Below the pieces are notes generated by a model. The model was not told the origin of the DNA and made no database searches. It worked only from the letters and a program-made list of their open reading frames with translations. Positions 8,154 to 18,100 of a DNA stretch of 64,000 bases are shown in pieces. Positions within the stretch are counted from its first letter, which is position 1. Every line of letters starts with the position of its first letter. Source of the stretch: a bacterium (lineage in GTDB: Bacteria > Planctomycetota > Planctomycetia > Isosphaerales > Isosphaeraceae); NCBI GenBank assembly GCA_016125085.1, contig WGMM01000026.1, positions 62,001-126,000 on the forward strand, read 5' to 3'. The translations under genes were made by a program, and so were the position numbers.

Positions 8154-11100
8154 TCACTGAGTCGGGGCGAACCGGCTGTCGAACCGGGGGCCGGCCGATT
8201 GGCCCAGCCGCAGGTTGGGGCTGAGACGCGGCGTGATTTCCACGGCGACCATCGTCGATTGCCGCTGCGGGTCGATCGCCAGGCCGATGCTCGTCAGGTA
8301 GTCGGCACCGATGCGGGTGACCGACACGTTCGAACCGAGCGAAATGCCGTTGCCGAAGTCGTAGCTCGTCATGAACGTGGAATACCATTTCGGGCTGATC
8401 CAGTAGCTATACGACAGGTTCAGGGCCGAGGTGTTCACCTCGCCGGTCTGAAGGATCGTGTAGCTGACGGTCGCGTTGCCCTTGGGCGGCCGGTTCGAAG
8501 AGAAGCCGGTCGTGATGATCTTCATGCCGAACGGGTCATTGGATCGATTCGGGTTGGTGTGGTTGAGCGCCTGGCCCTGAACATCCCAGAATTCGAACCA
8601 GCCGTTGGAGAACACGGTCGTGCGGTCCCCCACGTACCATTCCCAGTTATAGGTGTTCAGGCCCCAGTCCTGGCCGAAATTGTCGCGATCGGCCTGGGGG
8701 AAATACGTTGTGGAGAGGTCGAGGATCATCCAGTCGATCACGCGGCGCGCCCCTTCCGGGCCACGTTTCGTCTGAAGCCGGTGATTCCAGTTGAGCTGAA
8801 CCGTCTGCATGCTCTGAAGGACGTCCGTCGTACCCGTGATCGGCGACAGATTCCGGCGCGTGGCCAGCAGCAGCGGATTGTACTGAGGCGGCAGCACGCC
8901 GCCGCCGTAGTTGGTGAAGGCGAAATAGCGGCGGACGAACTCATAGGTGTTGTCGTCCAGCTCGTCCTGCACGCCGATCGCGTTCAGCGGCAGCGTCGAA
9001 TAGGCGTTGCGGTAATCGGCCCCGAAGTTCATCTTGTGATTCAGGCCGTGAACGTTGAGGATTTCGCTTTCGACCTCGTAGGCACGCCACATCATGATAT
9101 TGCCGCGGGCACCGGCAGCGCCCCAGAGACGGCCGACGAGCTGGTCGTTGCCGCTGCGGATGAGCTGCTGCACCTGATCAGGCGGGAGCGTGTAGGCCGG
9201 CAGTGCGTTATTGTATTGTCCGGACCAGCCGGCGGCCTGCCCCTGGGCATAGGGAGTGAACTTGAACGGGCCAAGATTCAGCGGCACGTCGACTTCGTGG
9301 CTCGTCCAAAGCCGGCCCGATCCGAACGCGCCGGAAGTCTGGCTGATCGGGTCATAAGGCTGGAATGCGAAAAGGTTCGGATTGTTGACCATCACGTCCG
9401 TGTGGACGTTCGCGTAATCGGCCCCGGAGTGGCTGTAGTGGGTGACGATGTCGCCCAGGAAGCTGTCGCCGATGCGGTAGTAATCGAGCTTAGGCAGCCA
9501 CTGAGTGTCCGTGTAGAACTGCTGCAGGTTGCCTTTGGCCAGAATGGAAAGGGCCTGATTTTCGTTCTGGCGGACCGCGTAAAAGGCCGTCTGGTGATCC
9601 AGGCCCGTGTCGTTGAGCCGTTTGTAGTATTGTTCCAGGAAGTAGCGGTCCGAAAGGTAGCCGAATTCCACCTGGAAGCGGGTGTCTTCGTCGAAGCGGG
9701 CATTGTCGCCCAGCAGGCTCTGCATGTGCCGATAGACCGTGCGGCCTCGCATGTTGTAGAAGTTCGGAATGTCGGAACGCTGGATACCCCGATTTCCGGC
9801 CGCGACCGGGTCGGTGATCACCGCGGGCCCAGTACCGAGAACGTCGTTACCGGTGTCCCAGATCCCCCAGATGTCGCCATAGCCGAAGTACGAGCCGGGG
9901 ATTCGGCCCCCGAACATGTCACGCCCGAAATAGCCGATTTCGGAGCCTGCCGCCGGGCCCCGGGCCGACAGATAGTCGAGGTCGAGGTTCCAGTTGTCGA
10001 TCCCCTTGGGCTTCTTCATGCCCAGGACTTTGAACATGGACCAGTCGGACAGGATCTGCTGGCCGAAGTAGTTGTTCGTACGGAACTGGAGCTGCTTGAG
10101 AGGCAGGTCGAGATCGTCCGGCGTCATTACGACACGCGGCAGATACAGAATCGGCAAGCTGCCCAGGTAGAACCGGTTGCGCCGGGCGTCGAGCTTCCAT
10201 TCGTAGTCGGTGCCCGGCATCGGATCGAGCGAGCCCGTGATCGGATTACGCAACGGCACTTCTTCCTGCGTGATCCGGATCAGGTCGCTGTCGAAACGGT
10301 AGCCGGGGTTCGGGAACCGGCTGCCCGTGGTGGACGTTCGGGAGACGTCGATCATCGGCCGGCCGATCTGCAGCGTACCATCTTCGCCCATCGCGGCTTC
10401 GCGCCACTGGCTGATGCGGTCGGCTTTCGTGCGGATCGGCGCCAGCAGGCCGGGGGCAAAAATGTTCAGCTCGGCCTGGATCGCCGTGAATCGGTCGGCA
10501 CGGGCATCGTAGTAGGCACTTTCGGCACGGACGACTCGTTCGTCGCCATTACCGGCGACTTTTCGTTCGTCCATCCGATACATCACGTTGCCTTCCAGAT
10601 AGACTTCCAGCGGTGCCTGGTTCGATTGCTTGAACTGGCCCGAGGGGTCGATCATCGTGGCCTTGGTCGTGTCGTCGTCCGTGATCCACAGGACGATTCG
10701 GTCGGCCGAAAGGTCGACTGTCCCGAACTGAGGGCCCGTTTCCATGACGATGTTCACGCCGCCCTGAATGACGACGATGCGCGTCTGCCCGACGAGCGGC
10801 AGCTCCTGAATCGAGAAATTGCGGCTGCTGTCGCGGGGAAAGATGCCGACGACACGCTGGGTTCCGGGAATGATCTCGGCCGGCCCGGCCTCTTCTTCCA
10901 GCGGCAGCGGCGCATCGCCCAGAATCAGGCTCGGCAACGGCATATTCGGCAGCGGGTCTTCCGGCAATGCCGGCGGCAGACCGCTCCGCGGCAGGCGCGT
11001 ATTGAGATCCCCTGCACCAGGGCCCGTGCGGCCCTGCGGCGGCTGACCGAATGCAGGCGGGGCGGCCTGGGGGTCATTCTCGGGCGCAGTGGCTGGCGGC

Positions 11101-12008
11101 TCGATCGTCGGCGGCCGGACGAGATCGGAAGGATCGTCGAGCGGGTTCGAAAGCACTGGGCCATCATCAGGATCGAGCGTCAATGGCGGCGATTGCGCAG
11201 GCACGACGGCGGCATCTTCACGAGCTTTCAGGGCAACCGGGGGCATCTCCGACAGACTTTTCGCTTCTGTCCGAGAGTCGGGCAGTTGCGGCAAATCCGC
11301 TGGTACGTCGGAACTCGCCGCGACGGCTGGTGCGGCCTCGGCGGTGATCGCTCCGGGTGTTTCGTTCGCAACGGCGGCTGAATTCTGGGCGGCTGATTCG
11401 CTGCCCGGTTCCGGCAGCCCCGGGGCCGCGGGGGGCGAATCGGGCTGCTGCATGGCCAGGTCCAGAGCGGCGCGTGCTTCATCGCCGAACGCCCCGATCA
11501 GGCGATTCCGGTCGATCGTTTCCGGTCCGATTTTGCGCATCCCGCCTTGTTCGTAAGGCTTGAGCCGCACGGGGAGCTTGCTTCGGAAGGTGAGATTCGT
11601 GCGATCCAGCGAGCTGGCCGGGCGCGAAGTGAGTCGGACATTGCCGGCGGCGCGCACTTCGATGCGCTGCATCTGCCGGTTGCCGTCACGGCCAGGCTCG
11701 ACGAGCACGACGGCTTCGTCGGCGCGGAGCCCCTCACCATCCTGCGCCACGGACACGCGTCCTGAGAGGATTACCCAGTGCCTGTCCGGATCGGACGACC
11801 AGACCTCGATGCGATCAGCGGCCAGGTCGACGGCCGGAGGATCGAGTCTCTGGAGAATCTGCCCCTGAACATCGCCAGGTATCAATGCCAGCGACAAAAT
11901 CAGGGCGATCGCCAACGTCGGCACGGTGAACCCGTTCCGGTGGCGGTTCCGAATCCATGATCGGGTGCCGGGCCATCCCTGGCCAGGCCATCGGTCCATG
12001 CGTAGCAC
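8154..12008 (-). CDS. LptD/OstA-like outer-membrane protein, very large
   Basis: The 1284-residue product has an N-terminal signal or anchor (about 28-46) and an OstA/LptA-like beta domain (about 55-160, with LAADRIEVW and LRADEAVVLVEPG). A Pro/Ala-rich linker of nearly 200 residues follows, then a second OstA-like domain (about 410-520, with VDLSADRIVLW and VVRAESAYYDARADRF). The rest is a long Tyr/Trp/Asn-rich region ending in alternating strands (about 600-1284), as expected of an LptD-type barrel. LptD inserts lipopolysaccharide into the outer leaflet with LptE. No cysteine was noticed, so it cannot form the disulfides of the E. coli protein. A GTG start at 12008 has a purine-rich stretch upstream; ATG at 11999 is possible. 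Confidence 0.72.
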   Translation of the reverse strand: MLRMDRWPGQGWPGTRSWIRNRHRNGFTVPTLAIALILSLALIPGDVQGQILQRLDPPAVDLAADRIEVWSSDPDRHWVILSGRVSVAQDGEGLRADEAVVLVEPGRDGNRQMQRIEVRAAGNVRLTSRPASSLDRTNLTFRSKLPVRLKPYEQGGMRKIGPETIDRNRLIGAFGDEARAALDLAMQQPDSPPAAPGLPEPGSESAAQNSAAVANETPGAITAEAAPAVAASSDVPADLPQLPDSRTEAKSLSEMPPVALKAREDAAVVPAQSPPLTLDPDDGPVLSNPLDDPSDLVRPPTIEPPATAPENDPQAAPPAFGQPPQGRTGPGAGDLNTRLPRSGLPPALPEDPLPNMPLPSLILGDAPLPLEEEAGPAEIIPGTQRVVGIFPRDSSRNFSIQELPLVGQTRIVVIQGGVNIVMETGPQFGTVDLSADRIVLWITDDDTTKATMIDPSGQFKQSNQAPLEVYLEGNVMYRMDERKVAGNGDERVVRAESAYYDARADRFTAIQAELNIFAPGLLAPIRTKADRISQWREAAMGEDGTLQIGRPMIDVSRTSTTGSRFPNPGYRFDSDLIRITQEEVPLRNPITGSLDPMPGTDYEWKLDARRNRFYLGSLPILYLPRVVMTPDDLDLPLKQLQFRTNNYFGQQILSDWSMFKVLGMKKPKGIDNWNLDLDYLSARGPAAGSEIGYFGRDMFGGRIPGSYFGYGDIWGIWDTGNDVLGTGPAVITDPVAAGNRGIQRSDIPNFYNMRGRTVYRHMQSLLGDNARFDEDTRFQVEFGYLSDRYFLEQYYKRLNDTGLDHQTAFYAVRQNENQALSILAKGNLQQFYTDTQWLPKLDYYRIGDSFLGDIVTHYSHSGADYANVHTDVMVNNPNLFAFQPYDPISQTSGAFGSGRLWTSHEVDVPLNLGPFKFTPYAQGQAAGWSGQYNNALPAYTLPPDQVQQLIRSGNDQLVGRLWGAAGARGNIMMWRAYEVESEILNVHGLNHKMNFGADYRNAYSTLPLNAIGVQDELDDNTYEFVRRYFAFTNYGGGVLPPQYNPLLLATRRNLSPITGTTDVLQSMQTVQLNWNHRLQTKRGPEGARRVIDWMILDLSTTYFPQADRDNFGQDWGLNTYNWEWYVGDRTTVFSNGWFEFWDVQGQALNHTNPNRSNDPFGMKIITTGFSSNRPPKGNATVSYTILQTGEVNTSALNLSYSYWISPKWYSTFMTSYDFGNGISLGSNVSVTRIGADYLTSIGLAIDPQRQSTMVAVEITPRLSPNLRLGQSAGPRFDSRFAPTQ

Positions 12009-12373
12009 GGCCCAACCCCCTCGCTTGTGCTAGGGTCGTTGACCTCAGGGCGGAATCTTCCATGATTCGCCCGATCGCGACCGTCATGCCTCGATTCCCC
12101 TGGAGGAACCCGGCCCACGTCCTGTCGGCCCGTCATGCCCGAAGTTCACCAGGAACGGTCGGACAATGTGCACGGACAATCGCGAACGGAGTCACTATGA
12201 CGAATCCGCAAAATCGGTCAAGGGCGAATTTCCCGGAAATCGATCCCGATTTCGGAAACTCCGGCCCCAAAGCCGAAATCGGTTGCGCGATCCGTGCGCC
12301 GAAAAAGAAAGGGGACGGGGGTCATTTTCTGGAAATGACCCCCGTCCCCTTTTTGATCGGTCGTAAATCGAAG
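12009..12373. other. Intergenic region holding a REP-like element
   Basis: This stretch separates the 3' end of the aminotransferase gene from the start of the LptD-like gene, both minus strand. Apart from the inverted repeat at 12309-12354 nothing was recognised. Confidence 0.5.
12309..12354. repeat. REP-like inverted repeat, ~20-base arms
   Basis: Two arms containing GGGGACGGGGGTCATTT face each other across a short loop with three mismatched bases (TCT). It is the third copy of the module seen at 4983 and 7349, placed just past the stop codon of the minus-strand aminotransferase gene, and it may also serve as a transcription terminator. Confidence 0.85.
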
Positions 12374-13483
12374 TCAGCGCCGCGCCATCTTGCGCAGCAC
12401 TTCCAGGCCACGGTCGAGGGTTTCGTCCTTCACGGCGTAACTGATGCGGAAGTGGGTGTCGCGTTTGCTGAAGGTGCTGCCGGCGATGATCAGAAGGTTG
12501 TGCTCGACGGCGGCGTTGACGAATTCCGTCGCCGTACCCCAGGGAGCCTTGGGGAAGACGTAGAACGCGCCGCCCGGAACGACCAGTTCGTAGTCGTTCT
12601 TGAGCGCCTCCACGACCCGGTCCCGCTTCGCCTTGTAGGCCGCCACCTGGTCCGACATGTCCGTCTTCAGGGCTTCAAGCCCGGCGTATTGCACCAGGCT
12701 CGGGGCACAGATGAAGCTGAACTGCTGCAGCTTGTTCATTTCCTGAATGATCGCCGCCGGGCCGTGGGCGAAGCCCAAGCGCCAGCCTGTCATCCCGTGC
12801 GTTTTCGAGAAGGCGTCGCAGACGACCACGTTCTCGTCGAACTCGGCCGGGCTGACGAACTCGCCGTCATACGTGAAGGCCGAATAGACTTCGTCGCTGA
12901 TAATCAGAACATTATGGCGGCGGCATACTTCGGCCAATTGCCGAAGCGTTTCGCGGTCCTGCACGAAGCCCGTCGGGTTCCCCGGCGAATTGACGATGAT
13001 GGCCTTCGTCCGCGGAGTGATCGCGGCTTCGACCCTGGCCGGATCGATGCGAAAATCGGGATAAGTGTCGACGAGTACGCCGACGCCGCCGACGAGCTGC
13101 AGGAGGTTGTTGTACATGACGAAGTAGGGATCGAAGACGATCACCTCATCGCCAGGGTTGACGCAGACGGAAAGGATCAGAGTCAGGCCGCCGGCGGTGC
13201 CGGAAGTCACCATCACGTCGCGGTCGGCGTGCGGCAACCGGGCGAGAACTTTATCCTTGATCCCCTGACGCAGCTCGGAAAGACCGGAAGTCAGGGTGTA
13301 TTCGGAACGGTCTTCGATGACGGCCCGGATCGCCGCCAGCTTCACCGGTTCGGCGACCGTGAAATCGGGCAGACCGATCGAAAGATTGATCGGGTCAGGT
13401 AATTTTTTGGCGAGTTCGAAGGCCCGGCGGATGCCGGAAACCTCCATTCGCCTCATCCGGTCGGCGATCCAGCGGTCGTTCAC
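12374..13483 (-). CDS. Class I/II pyridoxal-phosphate aminotransferase
   Basis: The 369-residue product has the fold-type I aminotransferase pattern: INLSIGLPDFTVAEPV, TSGTAGGLTLILSVCVNPGD, the NSPGNPTG substrate loop, IISDEVYSAFTYDG, the PLP-binding Lys in SKTHGMTGWRLGFA, and the C-terminal HFRISYAVKDE with its carboxylate-binding Arg. It transfers amino groups between amino and keto acids; it resembles aspartate/alanine-type transaminases but the substrate cannot be fixed from sequence. The GTG at 13483 (VNDRWIADRMRRMEVSGIRR) is chosen as the typical family N-terminus; another GTG at 13513 is in frame. Confidence 0.88.
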   Translation of the reverse strand: MNDRWIADRMRRMEVSGIRRAFELAKKLPDPINLSIGLPDFTVAEPVKLAAIRAVIEDRSEYTLTSGLSELRQGIKDKVLARLPHADRDVMVTSGTAGGLTLILSVCVNPGDEVIVFDPYFVMYNNLLQLVGGVGVLVDTYPDFRIDPARVEAAITPRTKAIIVNSPGNPTGFVQDRETLRQLAEVCRRHNVLIISDEVYSAFTYDGEFVSPAEFDENVVVCDAFSKTHGMTGWRLGFAHGPAAIIQEMNKLQQFSFICAPSLVQYAGLEALKTDMSDQVAAYKAKRDRVVEALKNDYELVVPGGAFYVFPKAPWGTATEFVNAAVEHNLLIIAGSTFSKRDTHFRISYAVKDETLDRGLEVLRKMARR

Positions 13484-13561
13484 GGGTCGTCTCAATCCAT
13501 TGGCGGATCGCACGACTCGGTCTGGAATCGAGCCTGCGATTCGGCCTGAATTCGGGTCAGC

Positions 13562-14125
13562 TTACTCGGCCCGAAGGCTGTGATGGGCGGCAATTTCGAT
13601 TCGATACGATTCGATCAGGGCAAGGCCCGTGAACAGAACGCCGGACCAGAGCAGGTCCGCTGCCAGCATGTTCCGGAAGAACGGCAAAGCCGCCGTATAG
13701 CAGGCGACCAGGCCAGCGAAAGTGCGATCGTACCATTCGCCACTCGCCCAGACGGCGAAGTTGGTCACGATGAAGAAAATGCCCGAACAAATGGCCGCGG
13801 AACCGGCGATGACGAGCGGTTTGCGGCGTTCGCCGATCAGGTTCGAGCCGACAAAGGCCGGAATGGCCATGCAGGCATATACGCTGACCATGACGAGGGG
13901 CTCGTAAGTGCCGAGGAACAGATCCGTGGCCATCAGAACGATCATCGGAAGAAGCAGGGCCGATCGCATGCCGAGAGCCGCGCCGGCAACAAGTGCCAGG
14001 GCCGCGGTCGGAGTCGCGTTCGGCTGGTGTGGCAGCATGCGGCCCATGATCCCGGCGACCGAAAGGAGGGGCAGCAGGAAAATTGCCGAGCCACGGTCTG
14101 TCAACATTCGCTTCGCGGAATTCAT
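13562..14125 (-). CDS. DUF6580-type membrane protein, putative transporter component
   Basis: The 187-residue hydrophobic product has about five transmembrane segments. It shows the pattern of the DUF6580 putative transport family: GRMLPHQPNATPTAALALVA, ALLLPMIVLMATDLFLG, FFIVTNFAVWASGEWYDRT, and LVACYTAALPFFRNMLAADL. The family resembles the substrate-binding S components of ECF vitamin transporters, but no energising module is present here. The ATG at 14125 is preferred; an upstream frame extends to 14200 but begins with hydrophilic, unlike-family sequence. The next gene upstream on this strand encodes a DUF4430 protein. Confidence 0.78.
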   Translation of the reverse strand: MNSAKRMLTDRGSAIFLLPLLSVAGIMGRMLPHQPNATPTAALALVAGAALGMRSALLLPMIVLMATDLFLGTYEPLVMVSVYACMAIPAFVGSNLIGERRKPLVIAGSAAICSGIFFIVTNFAVWASGEWYDRTFAGLVACYTAALPFFRNMLAADLLWSGVLFTGLALIESYRIEIAAHHSLRAE

Positions 14126-14523
14126 ATCTGAAGAGTCGCCTTCCTCGGTCTGATCTTTCCGAACCCGTTGAGTGACGATCCGCGAGTGCACCTGAAACAT
14201 CGACAGATCATTGCCGTGAATTCACTGCTTTCGATCCGCGGGCGTGTCGGCGGATATTATAGTGGCGAATGACCGACTTGGAAAGGTTGGACGAAGAAAA
14301 TGGCGGACGGAAGTCGAGTCAGAAGTCGATGCGACAGAACCGGATGAGGAAGTTCCGCGAAATTGGCTGAGTTCTGCCATGCCCCTCGCCCGGAAGAGCC
14401 TTGGACCACGTGCGAAATCCCGGGCTCCCGAACCCTGATCGAGCCAATTTCAGCGACGCTTCATGCTCGTCTCGGAACGTTCCCGGAATCGAGCGGCCAG
14501 CGAATGCGAACGTCACGGGTGCG
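14126..14523. other. Intergenic region with a possible promoter
   Basis: No gene is seen. A minus-strand promoter candidate for the DUF6580 gene lies at 14256-14284. The leader between it and the ATG (about 130 bases) was read for a cobalamin riboswitch and none of the expected conserved elements was found. Confidence 0.45.
14256..14284 (-). promoter_or_regulatory. Candidate sigma-70-type promoter for the DUF6580 gene
   Basis: On the minus strand TTTCCA and a perfect TATAAT are separated by 17 bases. Planctomycete promoter consensus is poorly known, so this is suggestive only. Confidence 0.35.
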
Positions 14524-14967
14524 TCATTCCGGCTCGTACTTGCCGAGATGCCAGAGGACCTTGTCGCCCGGCTTGAGAGCGTAAGCCCCGAAACTCCGGT
14601 CGCCGAGTTTCCCGTTCACGCGGTAGATCCAGAAATCCCTGCTCTGGCCGGATTGATTCGCGACACCGTCGATCGAAAGCAGAAACGCCGTCGCTCCGGT
14701 GCCCTTGTGTTCGAAGCGGAAGTCATTGGCCTTCTCGGACTTTACCGACGTCATGAGATCGGCGACGGTCATTCCCTTGCGAAAAGGGACATGATCGAAC
14801 TTCCGCGTTCGGCCGTCCGTGAAGCGTATGGACAGCTCGACCGTTTCCGCTCCGGTCACAGGCTTCGAATCAGCCGGCGCATCCTGTGACCTGGCTTCGC
14901 CGAGAGCCAGAACACATGCCAGAAGGCCGATCGCGAACGATCCGAAAGGTCGACGAATCCGTTTCAT
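14524..14967 (-). CDS. Exported DUF4430 (transcobalamin-like C-terminal) domain protein
   Basis: The 147-residue product has a signal peptide (basic start, then FGSFAIGLLACVLALGEARS) and one DUF4430 domain. The domain signature is the end DFWIYRVNGKLGDRSFGAYA followed by LKPGDKVLWHLGKYE. DUF4430 resembles the C-terminal domain of transcobalamin and intrinsic factor and is found in exported bacterial proteins, some linked to cobalamin uptake. The ATG at 14967 has GAGGCGG just upstream; the frame can be extended but the extension is Arg-rich and not credible. The next gene downstream encodes a DUF6580 membrane protein. Confidence 0.8.
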   Translation of the reverse strand: MKRIRRPFGSFAIGLLACVLALGEARSQDAPADSKPVTGAETVELSIRFTDGRTRKFDHVPFRKGMTVADLMTSVKSEKANDFRFEHKGTGATAFLLSIDGVANQSGQSRDFWIYRVNGKLGDRSFGAYALKPGDKVLWHLGKYEPE

Positions 14968-15159
14968 TTTCCGCCTCTTCTGCTTCCGAATCCTTGCGCC
15001 CGGGACATAGCCGCCAGGTCCGGCCGATCCGAAAATCGGCCGCCTGAACTCAATGATACACGACGCCGGTCGAAAGCGAATGCGGGAACGGTCTCGACCG
15101 GACAACATCCGCTTGGAAAAAGCGTGGTCTGTACATTACGATACGATCATACGACGACC

Positions 15160-18100
15160 ATGACGCTCGATCCGGACAAGGCAAAGGATCCCGTGAACCG
15201 AAGGCAGGAAAAACACGAGATCGCGAACGGCTCCCCGGGCCCGGTGCCAGGTTCGCGGCTTGTGGGCAGCGACAGGAATCGCATCGGCTGGAACGGATCG
15301 ATACGGTCCGCCGAAGGCGCATCGCTTTTCGGTTATACGGACGATGCCGTCGTCAGGTCGGCCTGCCCGGATGCCCGGATCGTGCCGGAACGGATATTAC
15401 GGCGGCTGGCACGTGAGCGGCTCACGGCGATCGACGAAGGCCGGATGATCCTGCATGACGACCTGGCCGTCGTGCCCGACGAACTCCTCGAGGGCGTCAT
15501 CGACGACGACGAACTGGGAGTGACGCCGGAGTGTACGCGGCCCGAAGTGTGGATTCTCCTGAGCGGGGCCGCCACACAGCGGCGCGATGACGGCGACGAA
15601 ACTCGCCAGAGACGAGACCTGTGGCGCAGGCTCTTCCACGGGATGGTCGATCAGTGGCTTCTGAAAAGACGCACTTCCGGCCAATGGCGCCGCTCGCTCG
15701 TGCGGTCATGGATCGAATCGCTCGGCGAAACGACACTCAAGGAGATCCGGTCGGTCCTCCGCGAAGACCGGCTGATCGGTTCGGACACCTCCGAGCCGCA
15801 AATCCTGGCCGAATTCGCCTCTTCTTATCTTGAACTCAAGTGGTTCGAACCTGAGGCTTTACCCCTTGTCTTTCCCGCTCTCGATCAGCTGAAAATCGAT
15901 TCGGTCCGCTGGATCGATGTCGAAGTGCCGGCCTCTCGACTGTTCGAAGCCTCGCGGCTGCCAGGTGCCAGCGACCGAAGCCCATGGGCCGATTCGGAAT
16001 GGATCACCGAAATGTGGCGGCCTTCCCAGGGCGACGAAGTTTCGGCCCGGGCTCATGAACGGCATGCCGGTTCGCTGGAGCCGCCCGAAGCCGTCACCGG
16101 TTCGATTCCGCCGGTACGCCCGAAGCCTGAGCCGGACGAACGCCGGGGTGGTTATCTGGCCTGGATCGTCCAGCGCATCCGGTGGCGTTTGTCTCCGAAG
16201 GCTGACAGGCCCCGGATCCTCCTGGCGCAGTCACGGGCCATGGGCCGGATCGCGGTGCGGCAGGGCAATTTCGTCCGCGCCGCGAAGCTGGCCGAATCCG
16301 AACGCAGGCTGGCGGACGAATCGAATCTGTCCGCGGATCGTTCGAGGGAACCGATTGCGCTTGTGGAGGCCCTTGCGGACCGACTCACCGACGCCCTGCG
16401 CATGCCGGAAAGCGCGGGAGCATGGCGTACGGTTCTGGTCCACCTTTTTCAGTCCGACCCGGGTGGTTTCTGGTCGAAAGATTCCCGGGCACTTTATGAC
16501 CTTCAGCGCGTGGCGATCGATGCCGAAAAACCGGTCTTCGTGATCGACTGGGGCCGCACTCTCCGCAGTTTCGGCCGCCAGCCCGCACGCCGCCTCTTGC
16601 CTGACGTGCCTTACGTGATGATGCTGCGGCACTTGCGAGCGGCACTCACTCGACTGCCGGCTCTGGCGATCGATGAGCCGGTCAAGCGCAGTCTTCGCCG
16701 GCTGCTGGAAGATGCGATCCACCGGACCGAAAACCGCTTCCGGGCTCATGTCCGGCCGCTTCTGGAAAGTTCCCTGGAGGACGCCGGCTTCGTACCGGCG
16801 AATCTGCCCGAACGGATCGCCATGCGCAGCACAGTCGATCAGTTGATCGACCAGGTCGTGGAATATGGCTACTTCGGCCTCGGGCACCTGCGTGACACGA
16901 TTTCACGCAACGCTGTGAAAATGCAGGACCTGAGCGGCCCCGAGGAGTGGCTTCGCGGCGATGCCCTTCTGCGAGCGGATGCCCTGCTCTCGGATAGGCT
17001 CGACGGGATCTACCGCCGGGGCGAAATTTACCTGCGGCTGCTGCAGCGAGCCAGTGCCGCGGTTTTCGCGGCGCCGGTCGGGCGGCTTGTCACCTGGTAC
17101 GGCATTCTGCCGTTCTTCGGCGCGTTCATGCTGATGGGCGGCCTCTATTTCATTCCCGAAGAACTCAATCACTGGGTTCTCGGCCGGTTCGACATGCACC
17201 TTTTCGTGCCTCATCAGCTCAATCCGATCACCCACACGTTCAACGTGTTCCTTGTCGGCATCTTTCTGATGGCCATGATTCATCTTCAGGGTTTTCGGGA
17301 ATGGGTGCTGCTTTCGCTGCGACGCTCGGGGCTTTACCTGCGCGGGATCGTCTGGGACTGGCCCCGGCGCGTCCTCGCAGTGCCGATCATCAAGATCGTC
17401 TTCGGCAGCTTTTACGTCGCCCAGGCCTGGAAGTGGGTTCTCAAGCCGCTCGTGTTCACCGGCCTGATCTGGTGGCGGATTCCGGGCAAGGATCTATCAC
17501 GCAATTCCGACCTTGTCGCCGGCCTGGGGGCGATCTACGTCACGATGGTCGTCGCGATCAACTCCCGCCCGGGCCGGGACTTCCAGGAACATGTCCTGGA
17601 ATGGGGCTCATGGCTCTGGCGGCGGTTCGGAATCGCCCTGGTCGTCAGCGTTTACCGCTTTCTGGCCGAAGTCTTCGATACCCTCAGCGAATCCGTGAAC
17701 CGCACACTTTACGCCATCGACGAATTCATCCGGTTCCGCCGTAGCCGCGGGCGTTATATGGAATGGTTCGCCGGTGCTCTGGGGCTGATCTGGGGCATGG
17801 CGCTTTATGTTTTCCGGTTCGTTTTCAACCTGCTCGTCGAGCCGCAGATCAACCCGATCAAACACTTCCCCGTGGTGACGGTTTCGCACAAGTTCCTGCT
17901 GCCGATGATCCCCGTGCTCACGGGCACGATTCTGCCCTTCTTCGACGACGACAAGAAGCAGGCGACCGCCGCCTCGACGCTGATCATGTCCGTCATTCCC
18001 GGGGCGATCGGGTTCATCGTCTGGGAGCTGAAGGAAAACTGGAAGCTTTACGAGGCCAACCGGCCCCGCACGATCGGCCCGGTGAGAATCGGCCACCACG

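Noticed and set aside
7434-11381. A 1315-codon open frame on the plus strand across dgkA and the LptD-like gene
   Set aside because: Its translation is Arg/Val/Asp-rich with no domain, while both minus-strand genes match families. It is a shadow of high-GC codon use.
14126-14255. A possible cobalamin riboswitch before the DUF6580 gene
   Set aside because: The leader shows none of the conserved cobalamin-riboswitch elements.
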